A stretch of DNA of 64,000 nt from SZUA-430 sp034440355. Lineage in GTDB: Bacteria; Pseudomonadota; Alphaproteobacteria; Micropepsales; Micropepsaceae. The position numbers were made by a program, and so were the translations under genes. Shown piece by piece: positions 51,441 to 59,904 of this stretch. Location: positions 1 through 64,000 of the forward strand of contig JAWXBY010000041.1 of NCBI GenBank assembly GCA_034440355.1, in the 5' to 3' direction. The notes under the pieces were generated by a model that saw only the letters and a list, made by a program, of their open reading frames with translations, did no database searches and was not told the DNA's origin. How positions within the stretch are numbered: position 1 is the stretch's first letter; each line of letters starts with the position of its first letter.

Positions 51441-53384
51441 GTGTCGGCTGCACCCGCGAACGAAATCCGCATCACCTTGCCAGATGGCTCGGTGCGGACG
51501 ACGACCCGCGGCAGCACCGGCGCGGATCTGGCGGCATCGATCGGTCCGGGACTCGCGAAAGCGGCGCTCGCGGTCAAGATCGACGGCGAGCTGAAAGATC
51601 TCGACCTGCCGATCCAAAAGGACGCGAAGGTCGAAATCGTCACCCGCAAGAGCGAAGAGGCGCTCGACCTCATCCGCCACGACACCGCGCACTTGCTCGC
51701 GCAGGCCGTGCAGGCGCTCTATCCCGGCACCCAGGTCACGATCGGCCCGAACATCGAGGACGGCTTCTTCTACGACTTCGCCCGCAATGAACCCTTCACG
51801 CCGGAAGATCTGCCCAAGATCGAAGCGAAGATGAAGGAGCTGGTGAAGGCCGACTTGCCGACCAAGCGCACGGTGTGGAAACGCGACGACGCGGTGAAGC
51901 ACTTCTTGCAGCTCGGCGAAACCTACAAGGCCGAGATCATCCGCGATCTGCCGGCGGACGAAGAAGTGCGCGTCTACTATCACGGCGACTGGCACGACCT
52001 CTGCCGCGGCCCGCATTTGATGTCGACCGGCAAGATCGGAACCGCGTTCAAGCTGACGAAGATCTCCGGCGCTTATTGGCGCGGCGATGCAAAGAACGCG
52101 CAGCTGCAGCGCATCTACGGCACCGCCTGGCGCGACGAGAAGGAACTCGCGGAGTACATCAACCGTCAGGAAGAAGCGGAAAAGCGCGACCATCGCAAGA
52201 TCGGCAAGGAGATGCAGCTCTTCCACATTCAGGAAGAAGCCGTCGGCCAAGTCTTCTGGCATCCGAAGGGCTATACGCTCTTCCGCACGCTCGAAAGCTA
52301 TATCCGCCGCAAGATCCAACGCGCCGACTACGTCGAGGTGAAGACCCCGCTGCTGCTCGATCGTCAGCTGTGGGAACGCTCGGGCCATTGGGCGAAGTAT
52401 CGCGAGAACATGTTCGTCGCCGAAGTCGAGAACGAAAAGAAGACGCTCGCCGTCAAGCCCATGAACTGCCCCGGCCACGTGCAGATCTTCAACCAGGGTC
52501 TGAAATCTTATCGCGACCTGCCGATCCGCATGGCCGAGTTCGGCGCATGCCATCGCTATGAACCGTCTGGCGCCTTGCACGGCATCATGCGCGTGCGCGG
52601 TTTCACCATGGACGACGCGCACATCTTCATGCGCCCCGACCAGATGATTGACGAGGCGATCAGCGCCAGCCGCCTGATCTTCGAGACCTACAAAGAGCTC
52701 GGCTTCGACAACGTTCAGGTCAAGCTTGCGACGCGTCCGGAAAGCCGCATCGGCTCGGATGAAGTCTGGGATCAGTCCGAAGCGACGCTCGCCGAAGCCT
52801 GCCGTCTCATGGATTGCCCGTACACGCTGAACCCGGGTGAGGGCGCGTTCTACGGCCCGAAGCTCGAGTTCACGCTGTTCGACGCTATCGGCCGCGGCTG
52901 GCAATGCGGCACCGTGCAGATCGACTTCAATCTGCCCGAACGGTTCGACGCCGAGTACGTGGCCGAAGACGGCACGCGCCAGCGCCCGGCGATGCTTCAC
53001 CGCGCCGTCTTGGGCTCGATGGAACGTTTCGTCGGGGTTTTGATCGAACACTACGCCGGCAAATTCCCGCTCTGGCTTGCCCCGACGCAGGCGGTGGTTG
53101 CCACCATCGTCAACGACGCGGATGGCTACGCGAAGAAGGCGGCGGCCGCGCTCAAGCTCGCGGGTATCCGGACCGAAACGGATCTGCGCAACGAAAAGAT
53201 CAACTACAAGGTCCGCGAGCACTCGCTGGCCAAGGTCCCGTATCTGTTGGTGGCCGGCCGCAAAGAGGCGGAGGAGGGCACGCTCTCCGTCCGGCGCCTG
53301 GGGTCGGAGCGGCAGGAGACGATCGCCCTCGACGCCCTCATCAAACAGCTTCTGGCTGAGGCGACGCCCCCCGACCTGGTCTAA
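51441..53384 (+). CDS. thrS: Threonyl-tRNA synthetase
   Basis: A 647-residue class II synthetase. Domains: TGS (about 5-65, ITLPDGSVRTTTRGSTG), second additional domain (HDTAHLLAQAVQALYPGTQV), catalytic core with zinc ligands Cys in MNCPGHVQIF, His in HRYEPSGALHGIMRVRG and His in MLHRAVLGSMERFVGVLIEHYAG, and the anticodon-binding domain (about 545-647, PTQAVVATIVNDADGYAKK). Start GTG at 51441, with AAGGAG 8 bases upstream; an in-frame ATG upstream adds 27 unconserved residues. It is divergent from the family 2 glycosyltransferase. I see no T-box, which is expected outside Firmicutes. Confidence 0.96.
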   Translation: MSAAPANEIRITLPDGSVRTTTRGSTGADLAASIGPGLAKAALAVKIDGELKDLDLPIQKDAKVEIVTRKSEEALDLIRHDTAHLLAQAVQALYPGTQVTIGPNIEDGFFYDFARNEPFTPEDLPKIEAKMKELVKADLPTKRTVWKRDDAVKHFLQLGETYKAEIIRDLPADEEVRVYYHGDWHDLCRGPHLMSTGKIGTAFKLTKISGAYWRGDAKNAQLQRIYGTAWRDEKELAEYINRQEEAEKRDHRKIGKEMQLFHIQEEAVGQVFWHPKGYTLFRTLESYIRRKIQRADYVEVKTPLLLDRQLWERSGHWAKYRENMFVAEVENEKKTLAVKPMNCPGHVQIFNQGLKSYRDLPIRMAEFGACHRYEPSGALHGIMRVRGFTMDDAHIFMRPDQMIDEAISASRLIFETYKELGFDNVQVKLATRPESRIGSDEVWDQSEATLAEACRLMDCPYTLNPGEGAFYGPKLEFTLFDAIGRGWQCGTVQIDFNLPERFDAEYVAEDGTRQRPAMLHRAVLGSMERFVGVLIEHYAGKFPLWLAPTQAVVATIVNDADGYAKKAAAALKLAGIRTETDLRNEKINYKVREHSLAKVPYLLVAGRKEAEEGTLSVRRLGSERQETIALDALIKQLLAEATPPDLV

Positions 53385-53684
53385 AACGCGAACCGTGGCG
53401 GGCGAAAACGCTCGCCACGCTCAAGAACCCTTGCCATCATCGCGGGGAGTCCTATGCTTGTGCCGTGGCGGCGTGCCGGGTTATCCGGCGCGCCGTTCAC
53501 GCAAAGACCCGCCGCTTGTCGCTAAGCGCCATCGGGTCCGAACCCGCCGATCATAGGGTGACCGCCAAGGGACAATGCGAAGGTGAAAACCGTTGCACGA
53601 TGACCGGGGCGCAGGCACCGGTCGGACGGCGACGGAACACCTGACGCATCGCGTACCGGCGGGCTAACCCGATGGAGACAGCCA
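53385..53684 (+). other. 300-base structured leader between thrS and infC
   Basis: No gene is convincing. Several hairpins are: GTGGCG...CGCCAC with AAAA loop just after thrS (about 53394-53420); a strong 11-bp stem at 53469-53479/53485-53495 (CGGCGTGCCGG/CCGGCGCGCCG, one G-T pair, 5-base loop); and GACCGG/CCGGTC at about 53599-53620. GGAG (53674-53677) is the infC ribosome binding site. The first hairpin may end thrS; the rest would be in the infC 5' leader. Confidence 0.5.
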
Positions 53685-54227
53685 ATCGTTAGACGTCCCT
53701 ACCAAGCAGCCATGCCGGCCTCTAAGGACGGCCCGCGCATCAACGAATTCATCAACGCGCACGAATTGTTGGTGATCGACGACGACGGCGGCAAGCGCGG
53801 CGTGATGAGCAAGTTCGACGCTCTCAAGCTCGCACAGTCCGAAGGCCTCGATCTCGTCGAAGTCGCGCCGATGGCAAAGCCGCCGGTCGCTAAGATCATG
53901 GACTTCGGCAAGTTCAAATATCAGGAACAGAAGAAAGCAGCCGAAGCGCGCAAGCATCAGAAGATCATCGAAATCAAGGAGATCAAACTCCGTCCGATGA
54001 TCGACGATCACGACTACGACGTGAAAATGCGCTCGATCAAACGCTTCTTCGAAGAAGGCGATAAGGTGAAGGTGACCTTGCGCTTCCGCGGTCGCGAAAT
54101 GGCGCACATGGATATCGGGATGGAGCTGCTTCAAAAGGTGAAGCGCGACATCGACGCAATCGGCAAGGTCGAGCAGGAACCAAAGCTCGAAGGCCGTCAG
54201 ATGGTCATGGTGATGGCGCCGAAATAA
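53685..54227 (+). CDS. infC: Translation initiation factor IF-3, with probable AUC start
   Basis: A 180-residue IF-3, exactly the E. coli length, if translation starts at ATC (53685). That reading gives IVRRPYQAAMPASKDGPRIN, matching the RRP start seen in other alphaproteobacterial IF-3 proteins, and GGAG is 7 bases upstream. The first ATG (53712) would lack nine conserved residues and has no binding site. N-domain: RINEFINAHELLVIDDDGG, GLDLVEVAPMAKPPVAKIMDFGKFKYQEQKK; C-domain: EIKEIKLRPMIDDHDYDVKM and KVKVTLRFRGREMAH. IF-3 rejects non-canonical starts, and in E. coli its own AUU start provides autoregulation. rpmI and rplT do not follow here. Confidence 0.9.
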   Translation: MVRRPYQAAMPASKDGPRINEFINAHELLVIDDDGGKRGVMSKFDALKLAQSEGLDLVEVAPMAKPPVAKIMDFGKFKYQEQKKAAEARKHQKIIEIKEIKLRPMIDDHDYDVKMRSIKRFFEEGDKVKVTLRFRGREMAHMDIGMELLQKVKRDIDAIGKVEQEPKLEGRQMVMVMAPK

Positions 54228-55953
54228 CGGCGCCTCCCTCATTCTCATCGATTTCGACGTGAGACGCATCGCGTTCGCTGGCCACCAGCGAGCGCGATGA
54301 CCCGCGCGCGGCAAGCCACCCCGTATACCCGACCAGCCGCCCGATATAGGGCAGCTCGATCGTCACGTCGAAACGATACCGCCCTTCGCGATCGATATCC
54401 GCCGACGCGCTGGTGTTCGGCGTCAGAAAGCGGGGCAGGGTCAGCCCACCGATCCGCGCCTGCTCGATCATCAAAGAGAAGCCGCGCTTATCCGCGCGCG
54501 CATCAAGGTCGAACGTAATCGCCCCGAAGCGTTCCGTGAGCATTCCGTTGGCGGCATTCAGGTAACTGCGAAATTCGCGACCGCCGAAGCGCCGGATCCA
54601 AACCTCGCCGTCGCCGTCGCGCTCGATCGTCACTTCGGCCGACAAATCCTCGCCGGGCCGTGGAAAGCTGAACACGCGCGCCACGAGCCGGCCGATCCAG
54701 TTCGCCGCGCCTTCGACATCGACCTCGCCAACGAGATCGGCTGCCGGATCGATCATATGCGCGTCGCGCACCACGGCCGGCATGTTGTCGAACCCCTTCA
54801 GCGCACGCTGAAACAGCGAACGACGCTCAAGCACACGCGATTCGCGCTCGGTGCGAATGTCGAAGCGCTGGAACTCCGCCTCAAGCGCCGCGAGGTCTAG
54901 CACGCCCACGCACGGCATCGCCCCACGCTGTGCCAACTTCCCCTGAAGCAACTGCCGCACGATGATGAGCGCGGGCAGCGTCGGAATCTTCGGCCCATCG
55001 CCGGACTCCGCAATCAACGTCCATGTCACCGCCAACCGCGTGCCGTCGGCATAGATGCCGTCGACGTCGACCGTCATCCCGCCGCAATCGCTGCCGAGCC
55101 CGCGAAAGAGCGTCGCTGCATCGCGCAACGGCTCGGCCAGCGGAACCAGGCTCTTCATCAACCCGGCGCGTACAAGCGCGCCGAGAATCATCAAGCCTGA
55201 ATGCAAAACCGAAAGCTCAAGCCCCGCGCGAAAAATCGCGGTACGCACCGAAGGAAACCGCTGCGGCACGAGATCGAGATCCGGCGTCTCGGCCAGCGAC
55301 AACATCCGCTTGCCGAGATCGGCCATCCGCCGCCGCACGGTCAGGCCCCAACCCGGCGCCGTCGTCCACCGCCCGAAGCGCCACACGCGCACCGGCCGCC
55401 CGACGTAGCTCAAGATCGACTGAAACACTGCAAGTCCGCGCGGCGTCGACTGATTGCCCGGCGAAATCCCAATCTGAATGTCGTCGATCCGCGTCCACCC
55501 GCGCGTCAAATCGTCGATGACCGCATGCGACAGCGCCGGCGTCGAACTCGCGCCCGTGAGGGCCAGAACGCCGTGCGCCTTCGCCAACTCGTCCAGTGCG
55601 CCGAATCCCGCAACAAAATCGCGCGCATCGGCGAGGTCGACATAATGCGCACCCGCCTCGATCACCGCGCGGGCGAAGGTAGGCCGCTGCGCTTGAAACG
55701 GTCCGGCCGCATCGACAACGCAGAACGCGCCCAACGCCGTGACATCTGATGTTGTCGCCTTCGAACGATCGATAACGCTGGCAGACAGCCGCTCGGCGTA
55801 ATTCGGAAACGCCGCAACGACTTCGTCGGCATGCGCGGCCGAGCGTCCGCACACGACGACATGGCAGTCGGTCGTCGCGAGCAAACCTTCGACGAGAATG
55901 CGTCCGAAAGAACCGGCGCCGCCAATGACGGCGACGCGCTGGGCGAGTGTCAG
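54205..55953 (-). CDS. Saccharopine dehydrogenase-like protein with DUF4166-like C-terminus
   Basis: A 582-residue protein. The N-terminal Rossmann fold reads VAVIGGAGSFGRILVEGLL, then CHVVVCGRSAAHADEV, CVVDAAGPFQAQ and HYVDLADARDF, as in trans-acting saccharopine-dehydrogenase-like proteins. The C-terminal 200 residues (RALKGFDNMPAVVRDAH..., WIRRFGGREFRSYL, GFSLMIEQARIGGLTLPRFLTP) resemble DUF4166. Function is unknown. No ATG, GTG or TTG precedes the Rossmann strand in frame after the last stop. CTG at 55953 overlaps the upstream stop as CTGA, which gives MTLAQRVAVIGG and is the likely start. The 3' end overlaps infC by 23 bases. Confidence 0.78.
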   Translation of the reverse strand: MTLAQRVAVIGGAGSFGRILVEGLLATTDCHVVVCGRSAAHADEVVAAFPNYAERLSASVIDRSKATTSDVTALGAFCVVDAAGPFQAQRPTFARAVIEAGAHYVDLADARDFVAGFGALDELAKAHGVLALTGASSTPALSHAVIDDLTRGWTRIDDIQIGISPGNQSTPRGLAVFQSILSYVGRPVRVWRFGRWTTAPGWGLTVRRRMADLGKRMLSLAETPDLDLVPQRFPSVRTAIFRAGLELSVLHSGLMILGALVRAGLMKSLVPLAEPLRDAATLFRGLGSDCGGMTVDVDGIYADGTRLAVTWTLIAESGDGPKIPTLPALIIVRQLLQGKLAQRGAMPCVGVLDLAALEAEFQRFDIRTERESRVLERRSLFQRALKGFDNMPAVVRDAHMIDPAADLVGEVDVEGAANWIGRLVARVFSFPRPGEDLSAEVTIERDGDGEVWIRRFGGREFRSYLNAANGMLTERFGAITFDLDARADKRGFSLMIEQARIGGLTLPRFLTPNTSASADIDREGRYRFDVTIELPYIGRLVGYTGWLAARGSSRSLVASERDASHVEIDENEGGAVISAPSP

Positions 55954-56552
55954 GGCTTAATCGCCCCCGAAACCGCAGCAGCCGCGGGACCGGAGAGATC
56001 CTGCAACGGGCCGAGCGGCTTCTTCTCCGTCTTCACTTCATGAATGGTCGGCGTTCCCGACCAAAGCTTGTAGACGACGACCCCATCCTGAACGAGCAGC
56101 AGCATCGAAGCCTTCCACCCCGTGGACGTCGTCTCGCGCTCGAAGCCGAGGACGTCGAGCGTCACGTCGCCCGTGCGATCCTTCGACGAAATCGAAGGCT
56201 CCGCGAGCCAGCCCGAGCACCTGTCGCGCGCGGTCAAGCAGCCCTGCACAGCCGGATCCAGATCTTCCATCTTCATCGACTGCTGGGGCAGAAACCGCGG
56301 CACCATGTCGAGATAGTTCAAGACCTTGATGTTCGGCGTCGTGTATGGATCGAACCCCCGCACCTTCAGCTCGCGCGCCGTCGTCACGAAGGGCTTCACC
56401 TGCCCATACGCGTCTTCGGCGCTCTTGTAGGTCTGGAACGGCGATTCCGTCTTCTCGACGGTCGACGGCAACACACCCCAGCTCTGACAAGCCGACAGTG
56501 GCGCGACGATCAGGGCAATCCAACTGAAACGCAAAGCGTCGACGCAACGCAT
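55950..56552 (-). CDS. Lipoprotein of unknown function
   Basis: A 200-residue lipoprotein. Signal sequence MRCVDALRFSWIALIVAPLSAC with lipobox LSAC, and Gln at +2. The mature domain contains GQVKPFVTTARELKVRGFDPYTTPNIKVLNY and a region TGDVTLDVLGFERETTSTGWKASM ending in VVVYKLWSGTPTIHEV; one Cys pair is probable (GCLTARDRCSG). I do not recognise a family. GAGAG is 10-14 bases before the ATG. Its TGA overlaps the CTG start of the next gene, so they are coupled. Confidence 0.72.
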   Translation of the reverse strand: MRCVDALRFSWIALIVAPLSACQSWGVLPSTVEKTESPFQTYKSAEDAYGQVKPFVTTARELKVRGFDPYTTPNIKVLNYLDMVPRFLPQQSMKMEDLDPAVQGCLTARDRCSGWLAEPSISSKDRTGDVTLDVLGFERETTSTGWKASMLLLVQDGVVVYKLWSGTPTIHEVKTEKKPLGPLQDLSGPAAAAVSGAIKP

Positions 56553-56649
56553 CGATGAAACTCTCAAAGGTAAGAAGGGGCTCTCACACCATTCTGGCGG
56601 CAAACCGCCGCGAACGCAATTTCGCCGATCTCGCGGGGACGTATACCCG

Positions 56650-57591
56650 TCACATTCCCTTCAATATGCGCGCAAGGCGGTCGGGGTAATCCGTACACAA
56701 CCCGTCGACGCCGAGATCCGCGAGCCGCTCGAGGTCTGCCGGTTCGTTCACCGTCCAAGCGGCGACCTTCAGCCCCAGATCGCGCGCCTCGGTCAGCGTC
56801 GCCCGATTGATGTCAGGGAAATAGGGGAACCAGCCGTCGGCCCCGGCGGCCTTCGCCGCCTTGATGACGGAGCCGTATTTGGACCTGTCGAATCCGCCCG
56901 CCCAAGGCGCGCTCGAACGTTCCTGTGCGCGCAACCCCTCAAGCTCGGCCTTCGGTGGGGGCCCATGCTCAGCCGGCGGCGGCGCGTCGCCGAACCAACT
57001 CTGCGGCAACGTCGTGAACCAGCATTCGATCTTGGGCGCGACCTTCTTCGCAGCGATCAGCGCCGGCCAGTCGAAGCCGACCAGCACCGAGCGATCCAAA
57101 AACTTCTCGCGCTTCAAAACGCGGATCACCGCTTCCGCCATGACGTCCGGCTCGACTGTTCGCGAACGGTCGGCGAAGTTGCTCTTCAGCTCGATCCAAA
57201 GCCGCTCGTTCCCGCCCGATCGCTTCATTAGCCAGATCACATCGGCCAGGCGCGGAATGCGCTCGCCGTCGGCCGGCGTCTGCTGCGGATAACGCGCGCC
57301 GTATTTCGACTGCGCCTTCAGTCGGCCGATATCGTAGGTCTGCAATTGCGGATAGGACAAATCTTTGATCAACGGCACCGGCGCTTCAAGCCAGTGTCCG
57401 TCGGCGTCGCGCACGATATCGCTTTTCAGCGTGTCGTCATGAAACACGACGACCGTGCCGTCCTTCGCGACGTGCACGTCCAGTTCAAATCCGTCGACCC
57501 CAAGGTCGAGCGCATTGGCGAAGGCGGCGAGGGTGTTCTCGGGTCTAAGACCCGCGCCCCCGCGGTGAGCGATGTTGAACGGTTTGGTCAC
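56650..57591 (-). CDS. Glycerophosphodiester phosphodiesterase
   Basis: A 313-residue GDPD-family protein that hydrolyses glycerophosphodiesters to glycerol-3-phosphate and an alcohol. Motifs: FNIAHRGGAGLRPENTLAAFANAL (catalytic His, Arg, Glu/Asn), DGFELDVHVAKDGTVVVFHDDTL (metal ligands and second His), LWIELKSN (Glu) and the C-terminal KVAAWTVNEPADLERLADLGVDGLCTDYPDRL. No signal peptide is visible, so it is probably cytoplasmic. The start is GTG at 57591. Confidence 0.93.
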   Translation of the reverse strand: MTKPFNIAHRGGAGLRPENTLAAFANALDLGVDGFELDVHVAKDGTVVVFHDDTLKSDIVRDADGHWLEAPVPLIKDLSYPQLQTYDIGRLKAQSKYGARYPQQTPADGERIPRLADVIWLMKRSGGNERLWIELKSNFADRSRTVEPDVMAEAVIRVLKREKFLDRSVLVGFDWPALIAAKKVAPKIECWFTTLPQSWFGDAPPPAEHGPPPKAELEGLRAQERSSAPWAGGFDRSKYGSVIKAAKAAGADGWFPYFPDINRATLTEARDLGLKVAAWTVNEPADLERLADLGVDGLCTDYPDRLARILKGM

Positions 57592-57713
57592 GGCGGTGTG
57601 GACGGGACTTTAGCACCCCCACGCCAAAAGTTGAGTGGAGGAGATATGACAGTTTTGCGCCGTTCGCGCGCGAACGAATCCGGCACGACCGGCGCAAATC
57701 GCGACTAAGGCCG

Positions 57714-58037
57714 TCAGCCCGGCCCGCACCATCCATCGGCGTCGCAAGTCACTTTGAATCCCGTGCACGCGTTCAGCGTCGCAACAGGGGCACAGGAATC
57801 CATCGTGCAGCAATGGAACGACGCAGCACCCCGGCGCAGCCCGATGGTCGCGATGCGCCGGCCGTCATAAAAGACTTTGATGCGCTTCGTCGCGCCCCGA
57901 TCGGCGTTGCGGATTTCATACTTGCCCGCGATGACGGGCGACGTCGGCGTCGCGACGGGCGAAGCGCCTGATGCACTCGCCGACAGCACCGCGGCGAGAA
58001 CGGACGCGGCTGAGATACCGGACAATATCTTGAGCAT
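57714..58037 (-). CDS. Small exported cysteine-rich protein
   Basis: A 107-residue protein. Signal peptide about 1-27 (MLKILSGISAASVLAAVLSA), then a Ser/Thr/Pro segment and a compact domain with GKYEIRNADRGATKRIKVFYDGRRIATIGL followed by seven cysteines in the last 35 residues (FHCCTMDSC, NACTGFKVTC, GWCGPG), so disulfide bonding in the periplasm is likely. Family unknown. It is divergent from the alpha/beta hydrolase gene; the 159-base gap has an 8-G homopolymer (58116-58123). Confidence 0.62.
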   Translation of the reverse strand: MLKILSGISAASVLAAVLSASASGASPVATPTSPVIAGKYEIRNADRGATKRIKVFYDGRRIATIGLRRGAASFHCCTMDSCAPVATLNACTGFKVTCDADGWCGPG

Positions 58038-58196
58038 GGGACACCTCTCCCGTGTGAACGCTCTTAAAGCCCTCAGTGGCGCGTTAATTTTGCCTCAATT
58101 TGACTCCTCCGTCACGGGGGGGGCGTTAGGCGGCCGTTAGGTGACGCGCAGTCATACTGACGCCTCACTCTCCGCGCCCACGAAACACCGGCCCCA

Positions 58197-58958
58197 ATGA
58201 CCACGATCCTGCTCGTCCACGGTTCCTGCCACGGCGCTTGGTGCTGGGAGAAAATCATCCCGCGCTTGGCCGCCGAAGGGCACAAGGCGATCGCGATCGA
58301 CTTGCCGTCGCACGGCGCCGACGATACGCCGTGGTGGCGCGTGACGTTGGGCGCTTACACGCGCGCCGTTTGCGACGCCGCGCGCGAACACGGCCCCGTC
58401 GTCGCGGTAGGCCACTCGATGGGCGGCGGCATCATCACCCAAGCCGCGAACGAAGAACCGGATTTGTTCGCCGGCCTCATCTATCTCTCGGGCTTCATCC
58501 CGAAATCCGGCGAGACGATTTTGGGCCTCGCGCGCCGCGATGCATTGTGGCGCGGCTTCAGCGTGCCGCGCTATCACCTCGGCACCATTACCGTGTGGCC
58601 GGAACGCATGGTCGATACGTTGTACAACACCTCCGATCCGCGCGACGCCGAACGCGCCATCGCGCGGCTGACACCGCAGCCAATGTTCCCGCTGGTGCAA
58701 GCGATCGCCAAACCGCGCGATCCGTTTCCGCCGAAAGCGTTCATCGAGTGCTTGCAGGATCACACGATCTCGATCGAGCTTCAGCGCTATATGCACGCGC
58801 GCTTTCCGATGACGGGAGTCGCCACGCTCGACACAGACCATTCGCCCTTCTATTCGGCGCCGGCTGACCTTACGAAGGAAATCGTGCGGTTCACGCAGGA
58901 GTTTGCCGGCGCAGCATCGACTGGCGAAAACGCTCCGAAAGTCGCCGCGCGCGCATAG
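58197..58958 (+). CDS. Alpha/beta hydrolase
   Basis: A 253-residue esterase-like protein of the alpha/beta hydrolase fold. Oxyanion region TTILLVHGSCHGAWCWEKI (residues 2-20); nucleophile Ser in VAVGHSMGGGII; acid in an Asp near the middle; catalytic His in TLDTDHSPFYSAP. The form resembles plant-type salicylate and hydroxynitrile esterase-like enzymes (HGxxHGAWxW), so an ester or amide substrate is likely but not identified. No signal peptide. No close operon partner. Confidence 0.85.
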   Translation: MTTILLVHGSCHGAWCWEKIIPRLAAEGHKAIAIDLPSHGADDTPWWRVTLGAYTRAVCDAAREHGPVVAVGHSMGGGIITQAANEEPDLFAGLIYLSGFIPKSGETILGLARRDALWRGFSVPRYHLGTITVWPERMVDTLYNTSDPRDAERAIARLTPQPMFPLVQAIAKPRDPFPPKAFIECLQDHTISIELQRYMHARFPMTGVATLDTDHSPFYSAPADLTKEIVRFTQEFAGAASTGENAPKVAARA

Positions 58959-59003
58959 CCGCAGGCGGAACCAAAACCTCGCGCAATCGCTAAGCGGAAC
59001 CCT

Positions 59004-59028
59004 GGAACGCGGGGCAACGACGCACGTT
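59004..59028 (+). promoter_or_regulatory. EcfG-type promoter for the RcnB-like gene
   Basis: GGAAC (59004-59008), exactly 16 bases, CGTT (59025-59028): a full EcfG consensus match, 82 bases before the ATG at 59110. Confidence 0.65.
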
Positions 59029-59109
59029 CTCAACTTGTGCGGCCCGTGGAAGGGCCGGCCAAACAAGCGCATTGCCACCGGCAATGCGCGAGAACGAGAG
59101 GACTTTGCG

Positions 59110-59766
59110 ATGCGAAGCTATTCTGTCCCCACACTCGCGGCGATGGCGGTCGGCTTATGCCTCGTGAGTGGTGCTGCGTTCGCGCAGCATCGCGACCGGG
59201 ACGACGACCGTGACCGCGGCAACGTCACGCGACAAGACGACGATAACGATCGCGGCGACAGACGCCGCAGCCGTCGCCCCGATCAGCAACAACAACAACA
59301 GACCCCTCAACCGCGCCAAATCCAGGAGCAACGGCGCGGCTGGGACGGCGACCGCAATAGCGGCCGCCGGGGCAACTGGAACAACGATCGTCGCGATCGC
59401 GACGCGCGCGACAACCGCTTCGACAATCGCCGCTTTGGTGATCGCGACCGCGATCGCCGCTTCGACAACCGTGACCGCCGTCGCGGCGACTGGGCTCAGT
59501 TCCGCCGCTCCTACGACGCACCTCGTCGTTTCCGCGTCGGCGTGTATCACGCCCCGCGCGGCTACAGCTACCGCCGCTGGCACCACGGCGACCGTCTGCC
59601 GCGCGCGTATTTCGCCCGCAACTATTGGCTGACGAACTTCGTGATTTATGGCCTGTTCGCGCCACCGCCGGGACTGATGTGGGTGCGCTACGGACCCGAC
59701 GCGTTGCTCATCGACACCTACACGGGTGAAATCGTGCAGGTCCGCTACAACGTCTTCTACTACTGA
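59110..59766 (+). CDS. RcnB-family periplasmic protein
   Basis: A 218-residue exported protein. Signal peptide MRSYSVPTLAAMAVGLCLVS (cleavage after AFA). The middle (26-145) is low-complexity, dominated by Asp, Arg, Asn and Gln (DDDRDRGN, six Q in a row, DRDRDRRF repeats). The C-terminal domain (about 150-218) is RcnB-like: YSYRRWHHGDRLPRAYFARNYW, APPPGLMWVRYGPDALLIDTYTGEIV. RcnB of E. coli affects nickel and cobalt efflux; many relatives are of unknown function. AGAGGACT lies before the ATG. A strong terminator follows. Confidence 0.85.
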   Translation: MRSYSVPTLAAMAVGLCLVSGAAFAQHRDRDDDRDRGNVTRQDDDNDRGDRRRSRRPDQQQQQQTPQPRQIQEQRRGWDGDRNSGRRGNWNNDRRDRDARDNRFDNRRFGDRDRDRRFDNRDRRRGDWAQFRRSYDAPRRFRVGVYHAPRGYSYRRWHHGDRLPRAYFARNYWLTNFVIYGLFAPPPGLMWVRYGPDALLIDTYTGEIVQVRYNVFYY

Positions 59767-59786
59767 GGTTAAGCGGCATCCGCGAA

Positions 59787-59818
59787 AAACGGGCCTCGGC
59801 GCAAGCCGGGGCCCGTTT
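59787..59818 (+). terminator. Rho-independent-type hairpin after the RcnB-like gene
   Basis: AAACGGGCCTCGGC (59787-59800) pairs with GCCGGGGCCCGTTT (59805-59818) across a GCAA tetraloop; 14 bp with one G-T pair. The tail is short (TTT), but the stem is very strong. Confidence 0.75.
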
Positions 59819-59904
59819 GCGCTGCAATTGGTTCAATTCACGCGCGCCAAATCCCCTTGCCATCTGAGGCCCGATTGCGTCTCCTGGCGTCCAGGGAGAC
59901 GGGT

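Noticed and set aside
58116..58123. Run of eight G residues between divergent genes, as a possible phase-variation tract
   Set aside because: It is short, is not inside a coding frame, and its position relative to promoters is not defined.
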